Shown: positions 33,969-43,178 of the stretch, one piece after another
Numbering within the stretch: position 1 is the first letter of the stretch
How the letters are laid out: each line of letters starts with the position of its first letter
Source: Maribacter hydrothermalis
GTDB taxonomy: Bacteria; Bacteroidota; Bacteroidia; Flavobacteriales; Flavobacteriaceae
Direction: 5' to 3'
Assembly (NCBI RefSeq): GCF_001913155.1
Contig: NZ_CP018760.1
Location: 3,472,001-3,536,000 of the forward strand
Length of the DNA: 64,000 nucleotides
Notes under the pieces: generated by a model
Told to the model about the DNA's origin: nothing
Database searches by the model: none
The model's input: only the letters and a program-made list of their open reading frames with translations
Made by a program: the position numbers and the translations under genes

Positions 33969-36593
33969 ATGCAATGGAATTCAAATTTTCTTTTGAAAAG
34001 AATCGTAATAATTTTTGCGTGGGTTTGTTTCTTCTTTATGCCAAAAAGTTTGTTTTCCCAAACGGTATTTAAGGGGGTAATATTAGATGCGGATACGGGA
34101 CTCTCATTGCCTTATGTAAATATTGGTTTTATAGATAAAGGTCTAGGTACGGTTTCAGATGAATTCGGTGCATTTAATTTTTTGTTTGATTCCGCTAAAT
34201 TATCAGACTTAGATACCTTAAAAGTTTCTTCTATAGGCTACAAGGAATATAAATTACCATTTCCTATGGTGATTGAAAAGGACATGAAATCAACCAAAAT
34301 AGAATTGGAACCTGATGTTGTTAGCCTTAACGAGGTTGTCTTAACGAGTAGTAAGAGAAAGAAAAGAAGTAAAACCGAAAAAATGGTCGGGTATTCTTTT
34401 GTAGGGCAGTTGAAAAATGGTTCTTGGGAAGGTGATGGTGCTTTAGGGGGTGAGCTGGTAACTAAAATAAATGTCAACAAGAAAAAAAGGGAACTTAATG
34501 CATTCTATTTTTATGTGTTAAAAAATACTTCGGATAGTCTTTTGTTACGGGTAAATGTATATGATGGTACAACAATGGTTCCGGAGAAAAAGCTATCCAA
34601 CAAGAATATAACATATACCCTTAAAACAAAAATAGGGAAGGTAGGTATAGATTTAACTCCATTTAATATTACTGTCGAAAATGATTTTAGTATCGGTATA
34701 GAGTTATTAAAAGTGTACGGAGATAAAATTGACCTTGTGGTTGCTGGTGATGATACGCCTGGGGTCTCGTATCGTAGATATATTAGTCAAGGAGAATGGA
34801 AACGATACTCAAAAGATGCTTTGACCTATTTTGTTAGTACAACCATGCTAGAGGAAGAGGATGAAGAAGATGTTGTGTTGCAAGATGAAAAACTAATAAC
34901 CAATTATACCAATGAACAGCTATTGCAAAGCATGGGTAGAAATGTTGGGGTGGTAAGTGGCTTTGTATTTAAGGATGGCGAAAGGGTAAAAGGAGCTCAA
35001 GTTCAAAATTTATTTTCCAAAGAGGTTACTACAACCGATGAAAATGGGAGATATACCCTAAAAGCCAAGGTGAAAGATGAATTAAAATTTTCATATGCCA
35101 CACTGCAAAGCGAACTTAGAACAGTACTGGAAACCACTTTTGCCATAAATGTAGCTTTAGAGGAACAAGTAACCGAGCTTGAGGAAGTTACAGTAACTGC
35201 TTTAGGAAAGAAAAAAAGAACACAGGAAGAATTGTATAGAGATTTTGCTGATGATAAAGAAATTATAAAAACATCTTTTGGTATTTACAGTAAGGAAACT
35301 TCGGGTTATTCAATGAGTATAATAGATGAGTCAGAATTTGGGAGTACAGCTTCTTCGTTAGGAAATTTATTACGGGGTAAGGTTCCTGGTTTAAGTATGC
35401 TATCCACCGATAAACTTGATGGTTCAACACAAATATTTTTAAGACAGCAAGGTACCAACAATCCTATTCCTGCTGCTTTTGAGGTAGATGGACTATTGGT
35501 CTCAGGTTTTCCTACTTTTCTTGATGTAGCTCAAATAAAACGTATTGCAGTACTATCTGGGTTGGCATCTGTCGCTAAATATGGTACAATGGGTGCTGGT
35601 GGTGTTATCATTATTAATACAAAAGTTGCTAATTTTTCATCTTCGACTTCTGGTTCAACTAAAAAAATGAAGGTGTTTACCCAAGAAATGAACGAAAAGG
35701 TAATTTCAGAAGAGGAAGCCCGTCGAAATTGGCCCGATTTTTTGCAAGAACTTTATGTAAGCGAAAACCTTTTAAAAGCACAAGAGATTTATAATTCTTA
35801 TGAACCCAAATTTGGCACAAATCCTAATTTTAATATTGACGCTACAAATTACTTTCTCGAATTTTGGGGTAGTGAAGCTTTTACATCGGAATTGGTTTCT
35901 AAGAACTTAAGCCGATTTGGGAATAATATCAGTTATTTAAAAGCCTTGGCTTTTGTGTTAGATAAGAATAAAAAGTATGACCAATCTGTAGATTTATACA
36001 AACAAATTTTACTGCTGAAATCTAATTCTGTCGAGTCATATAGAGATTTGGCAAATGCATACGTTAATAACAATCAAAAGGAAAGAGGAGAAAACATTTA
36101 TGCCAGGTATTTCAACTTAACTAAAGAAGGCTTTTTTTCTAAGCAACCCGATGCTTTGCAAAATGTTATTAATACAGAAGTGAAAACCTTATTAGATATT
36201 TCAGAAGATAAATTAGATAGTTCAATATCAAGTTTTATTACTAAAGAGGATACAAAAACAAGAATTGTGTTAGAATGGAACGATGATGATGCAGAATTAA
36301 ATTTTCAGTTTGTATCGCCTGATGATTTTTTAAGTAGTTGGTCAAATAATATGGATGGGGAATTAAGCGAGAGCTTGTTATCTAAAGGGTATACTAGTAA
36401 GGATTTTTTTATATATGGGGACCAAAGTAATTGGCGGATTAATGCGGATTATAAAGGAAATAAAACTGGTTTAGCTACCTATTTAAAGATTACAATTAGT
36501 ACAGATTACGGCACTGAAAATCAAAAAGACATGATTAAAATCTTTAGAATGGATGTTAAGAATGTAAATAGAAACCTTATACAGGTTCCTTAG
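33969..36593 (+). CDS. Exported barrel-less CarboxypepD / TonB-plug / TPR / DUF2135-like protein (paralogue A)
   Basis: The 874-residue protein has a signal peptide (about 1-31), CarboxypepD domain 1 (32-125) and a beta-rich domain (about 135-295). CarboxypepD domain 2 (about 325-400) is followed by a plug-like segment (about 445-552: SLGNLLRGKVPGLSM, PAAFEVDGLLV, IKRIAVLSGLASVAKYG, GAGGVIIINT). TPR-like helices (about 650-720) and a C-terminal DUF2135-like domain (about 760-874: RIVLEWNDDDAELNFQFVSP, ATYLKITISTDYGTENQK) complete it. No beta-barrel is present, so it cannot be a transporter on its own. The DUF2135-TPR end resembles the C-terminus of VIT/VWA proteins. The next gene encodes a shorter paralogue. 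The role is unknown; a structural or binding role at the outer membrane is inferred. Confidence 0.85.
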   Translation: MQWNSNFLLKRIVIIFAWVCFFFMPKSLFSQTVFKGVILDADTGLSLPYVNIGFIDKGLGTVSDEFGAFNFLFDSAKLSDLDTLKVSSIGYKEYKLPFPMVIEKDMKSTKIELEPDVVSLNEVVLTSSKRKKRSKTEKMVGYSFVGQLKNGSWEGDGALGGELVTKINVNKKKRELNAFYFYVLKNTSDSLLLRVNVYDGTTMVPEKKLSNKNITYTLKTKIGKVGIDLTPFNITVENDFSIGIELLKVYGDKIDLVVAGDDTPGVSYRRYISQGEWKRYSKDALTYFVSTTMLEEEDEEDVVLQDEKLITNYTNEQLLQSMGRNVGVVSGFVFKDGERVKGAQVQNLFSKEVTTTDENGRYTLKAKVKDELKFSYATLQSELRTVLETTFAINVALEEQVTELEEVTVTALGKKKRTQEELYRDFADDKEIIKTSFGIYSKETSGYSMSIIDESEFGSTASSLGNLLRGKVPGLSMLSTDKLDGSTQIFLRQQGTNNPIPAAFEVDGLLVSGFPTFLDVAQIKRIAVLSGLASVAKYGTMGAGGVIIINTKVANFSSSTSGSTKKMKVFTQEMNEKVISEEEARRNWPDFLQELYVSENLLKAQEIYNSYEPKFGTNPNFNIDATNYFLEFWGSEAFTSELVSKNLSRFGNNISYLKALAFVLDKNKKYDQSVDLYKQILLLKSNSVESYRDLANAYVNNNQKERGENIYARYFNLTKEGFFSKQPDALQNVINTEVKTLLDISEDKLDSSISSFITKEDTKTRIVLEWNDDDAELNFQFVSPDDFLSSWSNNMDGELSESLLSKGYTSKDFFIYGDQSNWRINADYKGNKTGLATYLKITISTDYGTENQKDMIKIFRMDVKNVNRNLIQVP

Positions 36594-36688
36594 TAAAACT
36601 TATATTTTTTATTATTTTAACTATTAAAGCTTTTCCTAAAGCATTACATTATTTCGTATATTTAGTTAACTGTTAACACTTTAGGTAT

Positions 36689-38449
36689 ATGAAAAACTTA
36701 TCTTTATTTTTTTTCTACAGTCTTTTAATAAATATTGGTTTCGGACAAAACGCCAAAGAAGTTTTTGGTGTAATCTCAGATGATTATGGGCCATTAGAAA
36801 ATGTTAAGGTATTAGTTATTGGTAAAGATGCTTTAACAACTTCTGATATAAATGGAAAATATAAAATTAATGTCCGGGAAGGTGAAATTTTAGGTTTTAA
36901 TATTTTGGGTAAGATTCCTGTAGAAATTAAAGTTGAAGACGTTACCCGTATCCTTAATATAACTATGTACGATAAGGTTGAAAAATTGGTTGAGGTTACA
37001 GTCAAAACTAACCGCTTTAAAAGTCAGGAACAGCGTGCTTTGGAATATGAAAATAATCCGAATATTATAAAAAGCGCCTTTGGTTTCTTGGATAAGGAAA
37101 CTACAGGGTATTCATTAGGTATTTTAAACGAGAAGGATATTGGATCGCAGTTCTTGGATATTGGAACTCTTTTAAACGGAAAATTCGCTGGGGTTATGGC
37201 TCATTGTAATCGGGAGACAGGTTTTATAGAGATTACCGTAAGACAGAATAATACAAGTTATGGTGGAGGTTCTCAGGCAATTTTTGATGTAGATGGTATA
37301 CGTATGGATATGTTGCCCTGTTACCTCATAGATCCCTTAAATATTAAAAGAATCGCTATTATTAGAGGTAAAGGAGGAACGGGGATTTATGGAAGTAATG
37401 CCATGGGCGGTGTTGTTGTAATTAACACCAATTCAGGTACATTTACCCCATTAAAGGAGGATAATTACCAAAAAGCAAAGGCCGAAAGAGAAAAGCATAA
37501 TCTTTATAATGGAGAAGCACTATCAATTTCCGATATAGTGTCAGTTCCTATATACATGGAAAGCTATAAGCGTGTAAATTCGGAAGATGAAGCTATTGAC
37601 GTGTATTACTCAAATCTTGAAAGGTATAATGGATCATTTTATTTTTTATTGGATTCGTACAACTATTTTATTAAGAATTGGAATAACGACAAATTCAATG
37701 AGGCGATCATATCCGATAATTGGAGGGTATTTGAGAATAATCCTATCGCTTTAAAATCGTTGGCATATATCTACGAGGCCAATGGTAATTTTGCAAAAGC
37801 GCAAAATATGTATAAAGAGATCTTTATTTTAAGACCGGAATATGCTCAATCCTATTTTAATTTAGCTAAAAGTTATGTGGACAACAACGAATTTTCTAGG
37901 GCGGCAACATTGTTTACACGTTATGACCATTTAAAGGAAGTAGGTTTTTTGAATGATGCTAAAGGAAACTTTACCGCCTTGATGGATATTGAATTCGAAA
38001 ATCTACTTCGGTTAAAAGGAACTTCATTTTTGTCGGATACGGATCGTAAAATATTTGTTTCTAACAATAGTTTTGATGGTACCCGTTTAGTTTTCGAGTG
38101 GGCCGATAGCGAGGCTGAGTTTGAGCTTCAATATGTAAACCCTGAAAATCGCTTTTTTAGCTGGAATCATACCTTAAAAAGTAATACTGAACGTATTCAG
38201 GATGAAAAAATGATTGGGTACACCACCGAAGCTTACGAATTGGGTAAAAACTACAACGGTACGTGGCAGGTTAATATTAAATATTTGGGCAATAAAAGTT
38301 TAACACCAACTTATTTAAAGGCTACGGTGTATCGTGATTTTGGAACGTCAGCACAACGTAAAGAGATTAAGGTATTTAAACTAAGTTTAAAAAATGTAAA
38401 TCAAAAGTTGTTTACTGTATCCAATACAGTAGGTGTAGCTTTAAACTAA
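36689..38449 (+). CDS. Exported barrel-less CarboxypepD / TonB-plug / TPR / DUF2135-like protein (paralogue B)
   Basis: The 586-residue paralogue of the preceding gene lacks that protein's first CarboxypepD and beta-rich domains. Its layout is signal peptide 1-19, CarboxypepD 20-95, and plug-like 135-250 (IGTLLNGKFAGVMAHC, SQAIFDVDGIRM, IKRIAIIRGKGGTGIYGS, MGGVVVINT). TPR-like helices follow (about 350-420: ALKSLAYIYEANGNFAKAQNMYKEI), then a DUF2135-like C-terminus (460-570: RLVFEWADSEAEFELQYVNP, PTYLKATVYRDFGTSAQRKE). Shared landmarks with paralogue A include KETTGYS/KETSGYS before the plug. Its stop overlaps the convergent acyl-CoA carboxylase gene by 4 bases. A GTTAAC-T-GTTAAC palindrome precedes the gene. 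Confidence 0.85.
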   Translation: MKNLSLFFFYSLLINIGFGQNAKEVFGVISDDYGPLENVKVLVIGKDALTTSDINGKYKINVREGEILGFNILGKIPVEIKVEDVTRILNITMYDKVEKLVEVTVKTNRFKSQEQRALEYENNPNIIKSAFGFLDKETTGYSLGILNEKDIGSQFLDIGTLLNGKFAGVMAHCNRETGFIEITVRQNNTSYGGGSQAIFDVDGIRMDMLPCYLIDPLNIKRIAIIRGKGGTGIYGSNAMGGVVVINTNSGTFTPLKEDNYQKAKAEREKHNLYNGEALSISDIVSVPIYMESYKRVNSEDEAIDVYYSNLERYNGSFYFLLDSYNYFIKNWNNDKFNEAIISDNWRVFENNPIALKSLAYIYEANGNFAKAQNMYKEIFILRPEYAQSYFNLAKSYVDNNEFSRAATLFTRYDHLKEVGFLNDAKGNFTALMDIEFENLLRLKGTSFLSDTDRKIFVSNNSFDGTRLVFEWADSEAEFELQYVNPENRFFSWNHTLKSNTERIQDEKMIGYTTEAYELGKNYNGTWQVNIKYLGNKSLTPTYLKATVYRDFGTSAQRKEIKVFKLSLKNVNQKLFTVSNTVGVALN

Positions 38450-40074
38450 ACCTGCAACACTCCCATATTAAATGGCTTTTCAATTGGCGCATGGTCAGCT
38501 GCTTCTATGCCCATTGAAATCCATTTACGGGTGTCCTTTGGGTCAATTATAGCATCAGTCCATAATCTAGAAGCTGCGTAATACGGAGAAACCTGATTGT
38601 CGTAACGTTGTTTTATCTTATCGAACAGTTCGTTCTCTTTTTTCTCGGTTAGGGCTTCACCTTTCTTTTTTAACGAAGCTTTTTCAATCTGTAATAATAC
38701 TTTAGCAGCAGAATTCCCACTCATTACAGCTAGTTCCGCACTTGGCCACGCAACAATTAATCTTGGGTCATATGCTTTACCGCACATGGCATAATTTCCT
38801 GCTCCGTAGCTATTTCCAACTACAATAGTGAATTTTGGTACAACGGAGTTACTTACTGCATTTACCATTTTAGCTCCATCTTTTATAATACCACCATGTT
38901 CACTTTTACTACCCACCATAAAACCGGTAACATCTTGTAAAAAGACTAACGGAATTTTCTTTTGGTTGCAGTTAGCAATAAAGCGTGTTGATTTATCTGC
39001 AGAGTCGGAATAAATTACTCCGCCAAATTGCATTTCGCCTTTGGCAGTCTTTACTACTTTTCTTTGGTTGGCAACAATACCAACGGCCCATCCGTCTATT
39101 CGTGCATATCCGGTTAAAATGGTTTGTCCGTAGCCAGCTTTATATTCTTCAAATTCAGAATCGTCTACCAATCGCTTAATGATTTCCATCATATCGTATT
39201 GCTCAGCTCTAGAGCTAGGTAGTATTCCGTAAATTTCATCGGGATTTTCCTTTGGCTTCACGCTTTTCTTTCGGTTATATCCTGCTTTAGAGAAATCACC
39301 GATTTTATCCATAATATTCTTTATGGTATCTAAAGCCGCCGCATCATCTTTGGCCTTGTAATCGGTTACTCCGCTAATTTCACAATGCGTAGTTGCTCCA
39401 CCTAAAGTTTCATTGTCAATACTTTCGCCAATAGCGGCTTTTACCAAATAGCTACCTGCCAAGAAAATACTTGCGGTTTTATCTACTATTAATGCTTCAT
39501 CGCTCATAATTGGTAAATAAGCACCACCGGCTACACAACTTCCCATTACTGCAGATATTTGGGTAATTCCCATACTACTCATGATGGCATTATTTCTAAA
39601 TATGCGCCCAAAATGCTCTTTGTCTGGAAAAATTTCATCCTGTAAAGGCAAATAAACTCCTGCACTATCTACTAAATAAATTATTGGAAGTTTATTTTCT
39701 ATAGCAATTTCTTGTGCTCTTAAATTCTTTTTTGCGGTAATTGGGAACCAAGCGCCTGCTTTTACGGTGGCATCATTGGCGACTATAATACATTGTTTGC
39801 CCTTTACGTAACCAATTTTTATAACTACTCCACCAGATGGGCACCCTCCGTGTTCTTCATACATGCCATCGCCAACAAAAGCACCAATTTCAATACGTTC
39901 AGATTTTGGGTCTAAAAGATAATCAATACGTTCTCTAGCGGTCATTTTACCTTGCTCATGTTGCTTGGCAATTTTTGATTTGCCACCACCTAAATGTACC
40001 TTGGAAAGTTTGCGTCTTAAGTCTGATAATAACAACTTATTCCTATCTTCGTTTTGATTGAATTTTAAATCCAT
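38446..40074 (-). CDS. Acyl-CoA carboxylase, beta (carboxyltransferase) subunit, methylcrotonyl-CoA carboxylase type
   Basis: The 542-residue carboxyltransferase transfers CO2 from biotin to an acyl-CoA. N-terminal motifs are LGGGKSKIAKQHEQGKMTARERIDYLLDP and AGAWFPITAKKNLRAQEIA; the C-terminal crotonase-like half has PLVFLQDVTGFMVGSKSEHGGIIKDGAKMV and GNSYGAGNYAMCGKAYDPR. The sequence is closest by eye to the 3-methylcrotonyl-CoA (leucine degradation) branch rather than propionyl-CoA. The biotin-carboxylase/carrier subunit is not in the window. It converges on the plug/TPR paralogue and has a minus-strand promoter that overlaps that of the divergent oxidoreductase gene. Confidence 0.9.
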   Translation of the reverse strand: MDLKFNQNEDRNKLLLSDLRRKLSKVHLGGGKSKIAKQHEQGKMTARERIDYLLDPKSERIEIGAFVGDGMYEEHGGCPSGGVVIKIGYVKGKQCIIVANDATVKAGAWFPITAKKNLRAQEIAIENKLPIIYLVDSAGVYLPLQDEIFPDKEHFGRIFRNNAIMSSMGITQISAVMGSCVAGGAYLPIMSDEALIVDKTASIFLAGSYLVKAAIGESIDNETLGGATTHCEISGVTDYKAKDDAAALDTIKNIMDKIGDFSKAGYNRKKSVKPKENPDEIYGILPSSRAEQYDMMEIIKRLVDDSEFEEYKAGYGQTILTGYARIDGWAVGIVANQRKVVKTAKGEMQFGGVIYSDSADKSTRFIANCNQKKIPLVFLQDVTGFMVGSKSEHGGIIKDGAKMVNAVSNSVVPKFTIVVGNSYGAGNYAMCGKAYDPRLIVAWPSAELAVMSGNSAAKVLLQIEKASLKKKGEALTEKKENELFDKIKQRYDNQVSPYYAASRLWTDAIIDPKDTRKWISMGIEAADHAPIEKPFNMGVLQV

Positions 40075-40111
40075 TCCTTCTATTTTCTTTTCTTCGGATA
40101 AAGATAGGAGT

Positions 40112-40119
40112 TAATTTTG
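40112..40119 (+). promoter_or_regulatory. -7 box (TAATTTTG) for the Gfo/Idh oxidoreductase gene
   Basis: The box lies 34 bases before the ATG at 40146. It is interleaved with the opposing promoter at 40132-40139. Confidence 0.5.
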
Positions 40120-40131
40120 GTGTTCATGCAA

Positions 40132-40139
40132 CAAAAATA
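40132..40139 (-). promoter_or_regulatory. -7 box (TATTTTTG, minus strand) for the acyl-CoA carboxylase gene
   Basis: Read on the minus strand, TATTTTTG lies about 60 bases before the carboxylase ATG at 40074. The two divergent promoters share about 70 bases, so polymerases would interfere. Confidence 0.5.
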
Positions 40140-40145
40140 AAAAGT

Positions 40146-41117
40146 ATGATAAAGTGGGGTATTGTTGGGGCAGGTAACATTGCGCATAGTTTTTCAAAAG
40201 ATTTGGCATTGGTAAATGGAGGCAAGTTGGTATCTGTGGCTTCTAGAAATTTGGAAAAAGCTAAGACTTTTGCAGATGAGTATGGCGCACCAAATGCTTT
40301 TGGCAGTTACGATGAATTGTTTAATAGTAATACGGTAGATGTTATATATATTGCAACACCGCATACAAATCATGCCCAACTAAGTATTGCGGCCATGAAA
40401 GCTGGTAATAATGTACTTTGCGAGAAACCTGCAGGGGTTAATAAAAGTGAGGTAGCGCAAATGGTAAAAGTTGCTAAAGAAAATCAAGTCTTTTTTATGG
40501 AAGCTTTGTGGTCGCGTTTTAATCCTACTATTATTAAAGTAAAAGAATTAGTGGATAATGGTACTATTGGCAACATTGGCTATTTGCATGCGGATTTTGC
40601 TTTTTATGGACTGGATCGTAATGAAAATGGAAGACTTTTGAACCCCGAACTTGCAGGTGGTTCTTTGTTAGATATTGGTATTTATCCTATTTTTTTATCG
40701 TATTTAATGTTAGGTAAGCCAAAGGATATTAAAGCAACCGCTAATTTTTATAAAACGGGCGTTGAGGTTCAAATGAGTATAATTTTTAATTATGAAAATG
40801 CACAGGCAATTTTATATAGCGGACTTAATTCTAACTCAGAAAAGAAAGCAGAAATTGCTGGCAGTAAAGGAACTATTTTTATTCATCCTAGGTGGCATGA
40901 AGCATCGGGTTACACCATAGAGAAAGGGGACGATACGCGTATTAATCAGTTAGTGAAAATAGGAAAAGGCTATACTTATGAAATCGAAGAAGTGCATTCT
41001 TGTTTACGTTCCGGTAAAAAGGAAAGCGAGCTGTGGAGCCATCAAAATAGTTTGGATTTAATTGAGATTATGGATTCTATTCGTAAAAAGACGGGAATCG
41101 TGTTTCCGTTTGAATAA
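40146..41117 (+). CDS. Gfo/Idh/MocA family oxidoreductase
   Basis: The 323-residue NAD(P)-dependent oxidoreductase has a Rossmann domain (IKWGIVGAGNIAHSFSKDL), the catalytic lysine in NVLCEKPAG, and the dimer/substrate domain containing GGSLLDIGIYPIFLSYLMLGKP. The D-G-I-Y stretch resembles trans-dihydrodiol or D-xylose dehydrogenase-type members. The substrate is probably a sugar or related polyol but cannot be fixed from sequence. It is a single gene, divergent from the carboxylase and upstream of the small CAL67264-type membrane gene. Confidence 0.9.
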   Translation: MIKWGIVGAGNIAHSFSKDLALVNGGKLVSVASRNLEKAKTFADEYGAPNAFGSYDELFNSNTVDVIYIATPHTNHAQLSIAAMKAGNNVLCEKPAGVNKSEVAQMVKVAKENQVFFMEALWSRFNPTIIKVKELVDNGTIGNIGYLHADFAFYGLDRNENGRLLNPELAGGSLLDIGIYPIFLSYLMLGKPKDIKATANFYKTGVEVQMSIIFNYENAQAILYSGLNSNSEKKAEIAGSKGTIFIHPRWHEASGYTIEKGDDTRINQLVKIGKGYTYEIEEVHSCLRSGKKESELWSHQNSLDLIEIMDSIRKKTGIVFPFE

Positions 41118-41193
41118 TAGAAGGGGTAATAGTGGGCATATATCTTAAAATTTACGATATTTGATGTTCGCTTAAATTTTAATTGATTCGAAA

Positions 41194-41370
41194 ATGAATA
41201 AGAATACAGTGCTCTCTTGGGCAACTTTTATTATGATTTTTGTAGGGCTAGCCCTAATTGCATTAGGTGCTTTTCGCTATGATGATGTTGCTGGTTGGGG
41301 ATTTGCATCCGTAGGTATAGGATTTTTTGCTATTGCTTGGGTGTTCAACGCACTTAAAGGGAGAGTATAA
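41194..41370 (+). CDS. CAL67264-type small membrane protein
   Basis: The 58-residue protein has two hydrophobic segments (about residues 8-26 and 35-53) separated by the polar turn FRYDDVAGWG, and a basic C-terminus LKGRV. It matches my memory of the CAL67264 family, a conserved flavobacterial membrane protein of this size often located directly before ettA. The reading frame is intact and the spacing to ettA is 66 bases, which suggests cotranscription. It has no known function. It may influence ribosome or membrane state together with EttA, but that is inference. Confidence 0.85.
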   Translation: MNKNTVLSWATFIMIFVGLALIALGAFRYDDVAGWGFASVGIGFFAIAWVFNALKGRV

Positions 41371-41436
41371 TATATTTTTAGAACCGTCAGTGAATTCTTC
41401 TGTTTGGTTTTAATTTTCACTTAACACTATAATTTT

Positions 41437-43128
41437 ATGTCAGACGATAAGAAGGTAATCTTCTCCATGTCAGGAGTTACGAAGACCTATAAAAATGCTA
41501 ATACCCCAGTTTTAAAGAATATATACTTAAGTTTTTTCTACGGTGCCAAAATTGGAATCTTAGGATTAAACGGTTCTGGTAAATCAACCTTATTAAAGAT
41601 TATAGCCGGTGTAGATAAAAACTTTCAAGGTGATGTTGTTTTTTCTCCTGGATACAATGTTGGGTACTTAGAGCAAGAACCAGAATTGGATGAAAACAAA
41701 ACCGTACTAGAAATTGTAAAAGAAGGAGTAGCAGAAACTGTTGCTATTCTTGATGAGTACAATAAGATAAACGATATGTTTGGCCTTCCAGAAGTGTATG
41801 AGAATGCCGACAAAATGCAGAAGTTGATGGATCAACAAGCTGTGTTACAAGATAAGATTGATGCTGCCAACGCTTGGGAACTGGATACCAAGTTAGAAAT
41901 TGCAATGGATGCTTTACGTACACCAGAGCCAGATAAGAAAATTTCAGTACTGTCAGGTGGTGAAAGAAGAAGAGTTGCTTTATGTCGTTTATTACTTCAA
42001 GAACCTGAAATCTTGTTATTAGATGAGCCTACCAACCACTTAGATGCTGAGTCTGTACACTGGTTAGAGCATCATTTAGCACAATATAAAGGAACAGTAA
42101 TTGCCGTAACGCATGATAGATACTTCTTGGATAATGTTGCCGGATGGATTTTAGAATTAGATAGGGGAGAAGGTATTCCTTGGAAAGGAAATTATTCTTC
42201 TTGGTTGGATCAAAAATCTAAGCGTATGGCTCAAGAAAGTAAAACTGTCTCTAAAAGACAAAAAACATTAGAACGAGAGCTGGAGTGGGTTCGTCAAGGA
42301 GCAAAAGGGAGACAGACAAAGCAAAAAGCGCGTCTTAAGAATTACGATAAGTTAATGAGCCAAGATCAGAAGCAGCTCGACGAAAAACTTGAAATCTATA
42401 TTCCTAACGGACCTCGTTTGGGTACTAATGTAATTGAGGCAAAAGGAGTAAGCAAGGCTTATGACGATAAATTGCTTTACGAGGATTTGAACTTTAAATT
42501 ACCACAGGCAGGTATAGTAGGTATTATTGGACCTAATGGTGCTGGTAAAACCACTATTTTTAGAATGATCATGGGTGAGGAAAAACCAGACAAAGGTGAG
42601 TTTGAAACTGGTGAAACGGCTAAAATTGCCTACGTAGATCAAAGTCATTCTAATATAGATCTAGAGAAAACCATTTGGCAGAATTTTAGCGATGAACAAG
42701 AACTAATTATGATGGGTGGCCGTCAAGTAAACTCTAGAGCTTATTTAAGTAGGTTTAACTTCTCTGGTAGTGAACAGAATAAAAAAGTCAGCATGCTTTC
42801 GGGTGGTGAACGTAACCGTTTACATCTTGCCATGACATTAAAAGAAGAAGGTAACGTTCTCTTGTTAGATGAGCCTACCAACGACTTAGATGTTAATACA
42901 CTTCGTGCATTAGAAGAAGGTTTAGAGAATTTTGCCGGTTGTGCTGTTGTAATTTCGCATGATAGATGGTTCTTAGATCGTATTTGCACACATATATTAG
43001 CTTTTGAGGGTGATTCTCAGGTATACTTCTTTGAAGGTTCTTTTTCTGATTATGAAGAGAATAAAAAGAAACGTTTGGGCGGGGATTTAATGCCGAAACG
43101 TATTAAATATAAAAAACTAATTAGATAG
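41437..43128 (+). CDS. ettA: Energy-dependent translational throttle protein EttA (ABC-F)
   Basis: Cytosolic ABC-F ATPase that binds the ribosomal E site and gates early elongation according to the ATP/ADP ratio. The 563-residue protein has two ABC domains: Walker A GLNGSGKST and GPNGAGKTT, signatures LSGGERRRVALCR and LSGGERNRLHLAM, Walker B LLLDEPTNHLDAESV and LLLDEPTNDLDVNTL. A charged linker lies between the domains (RELEWVRQGAKGRQTKQKAR) with the arm region in domain 1. It ends with a basic tail (PKRIKYKKLIR). It is followed by a strong terminator. Confidence 0.97.
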   Translation: MSDDKKVIFSMSGVTKTYKNANTPVLKNIYLSFFYGAKIGILGLNGSGKSTLLKIIAGVDKNFQGDVVFSPGYNVGYLEQEPELDENKTVLEIVKEGVAETVAILDEYNKINDMFGLPEVYENADKMQKLMDQQAVLQDKIDAANAWELDTKLEIAMDALRTPEPDKKISVLSGGERRRVALCRLLLQEPEILLLDEPTNHLDAESVHWLEHHLAQYKGTVIAVTHDRYFLDNVAGWILELDRGEGIPWKGNYSSWLDQKSKRMAQESKTVSKRQKTLERELEWVRQGAKGRQTKQKARLKNYDKLMSQDQKQLDEKLEIYIPNGPRLGTNVIEAKGVSKAYDDKLLYEDLNFKLPQAGIVGIIGPNGAGKTTIFRMIMGEEKPDKGEFETGETAKIAYVDQSHSNIDLEKTIWQNFSDEQELIMMGGRQVNSRAYLSRFNFSGSEQNKKVSMLSGGERNRLHLAMTLKEEGNVLLLDEPTNDLDVNTLRALEEGLENFAGCAVVISHDRWFLDRICTHILAFEGDSQVYFFEGSFSDYEENKKKRLGGDLMPKRIKYKKLIR

Positions 43129-43130
43129 CT

Positions 43131-43156
43131 AAAAAGCCCGCAATGGCGGGCTTTTT
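43131..43156 (+). terminator. ettA terminator
   Basis: An 11-bp stem AAAAAGCCCGC/GCGGGCTTTTT (43131-43141 with 43146-43156) has a 4-base loop. It can also serve the convergent lipoprotein gene. Confidence 0.88.
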
Positions 43157-43178
43157 TATTTTCAACTAAGAACTAACA

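Noticed and set aside
36665..36677. GTTAAC-T-GTTAAC palindrome before paralogue B as an operator
   Set aside because: Short and AT-rich, seen once, with no linked regulator; it could arise by chance.
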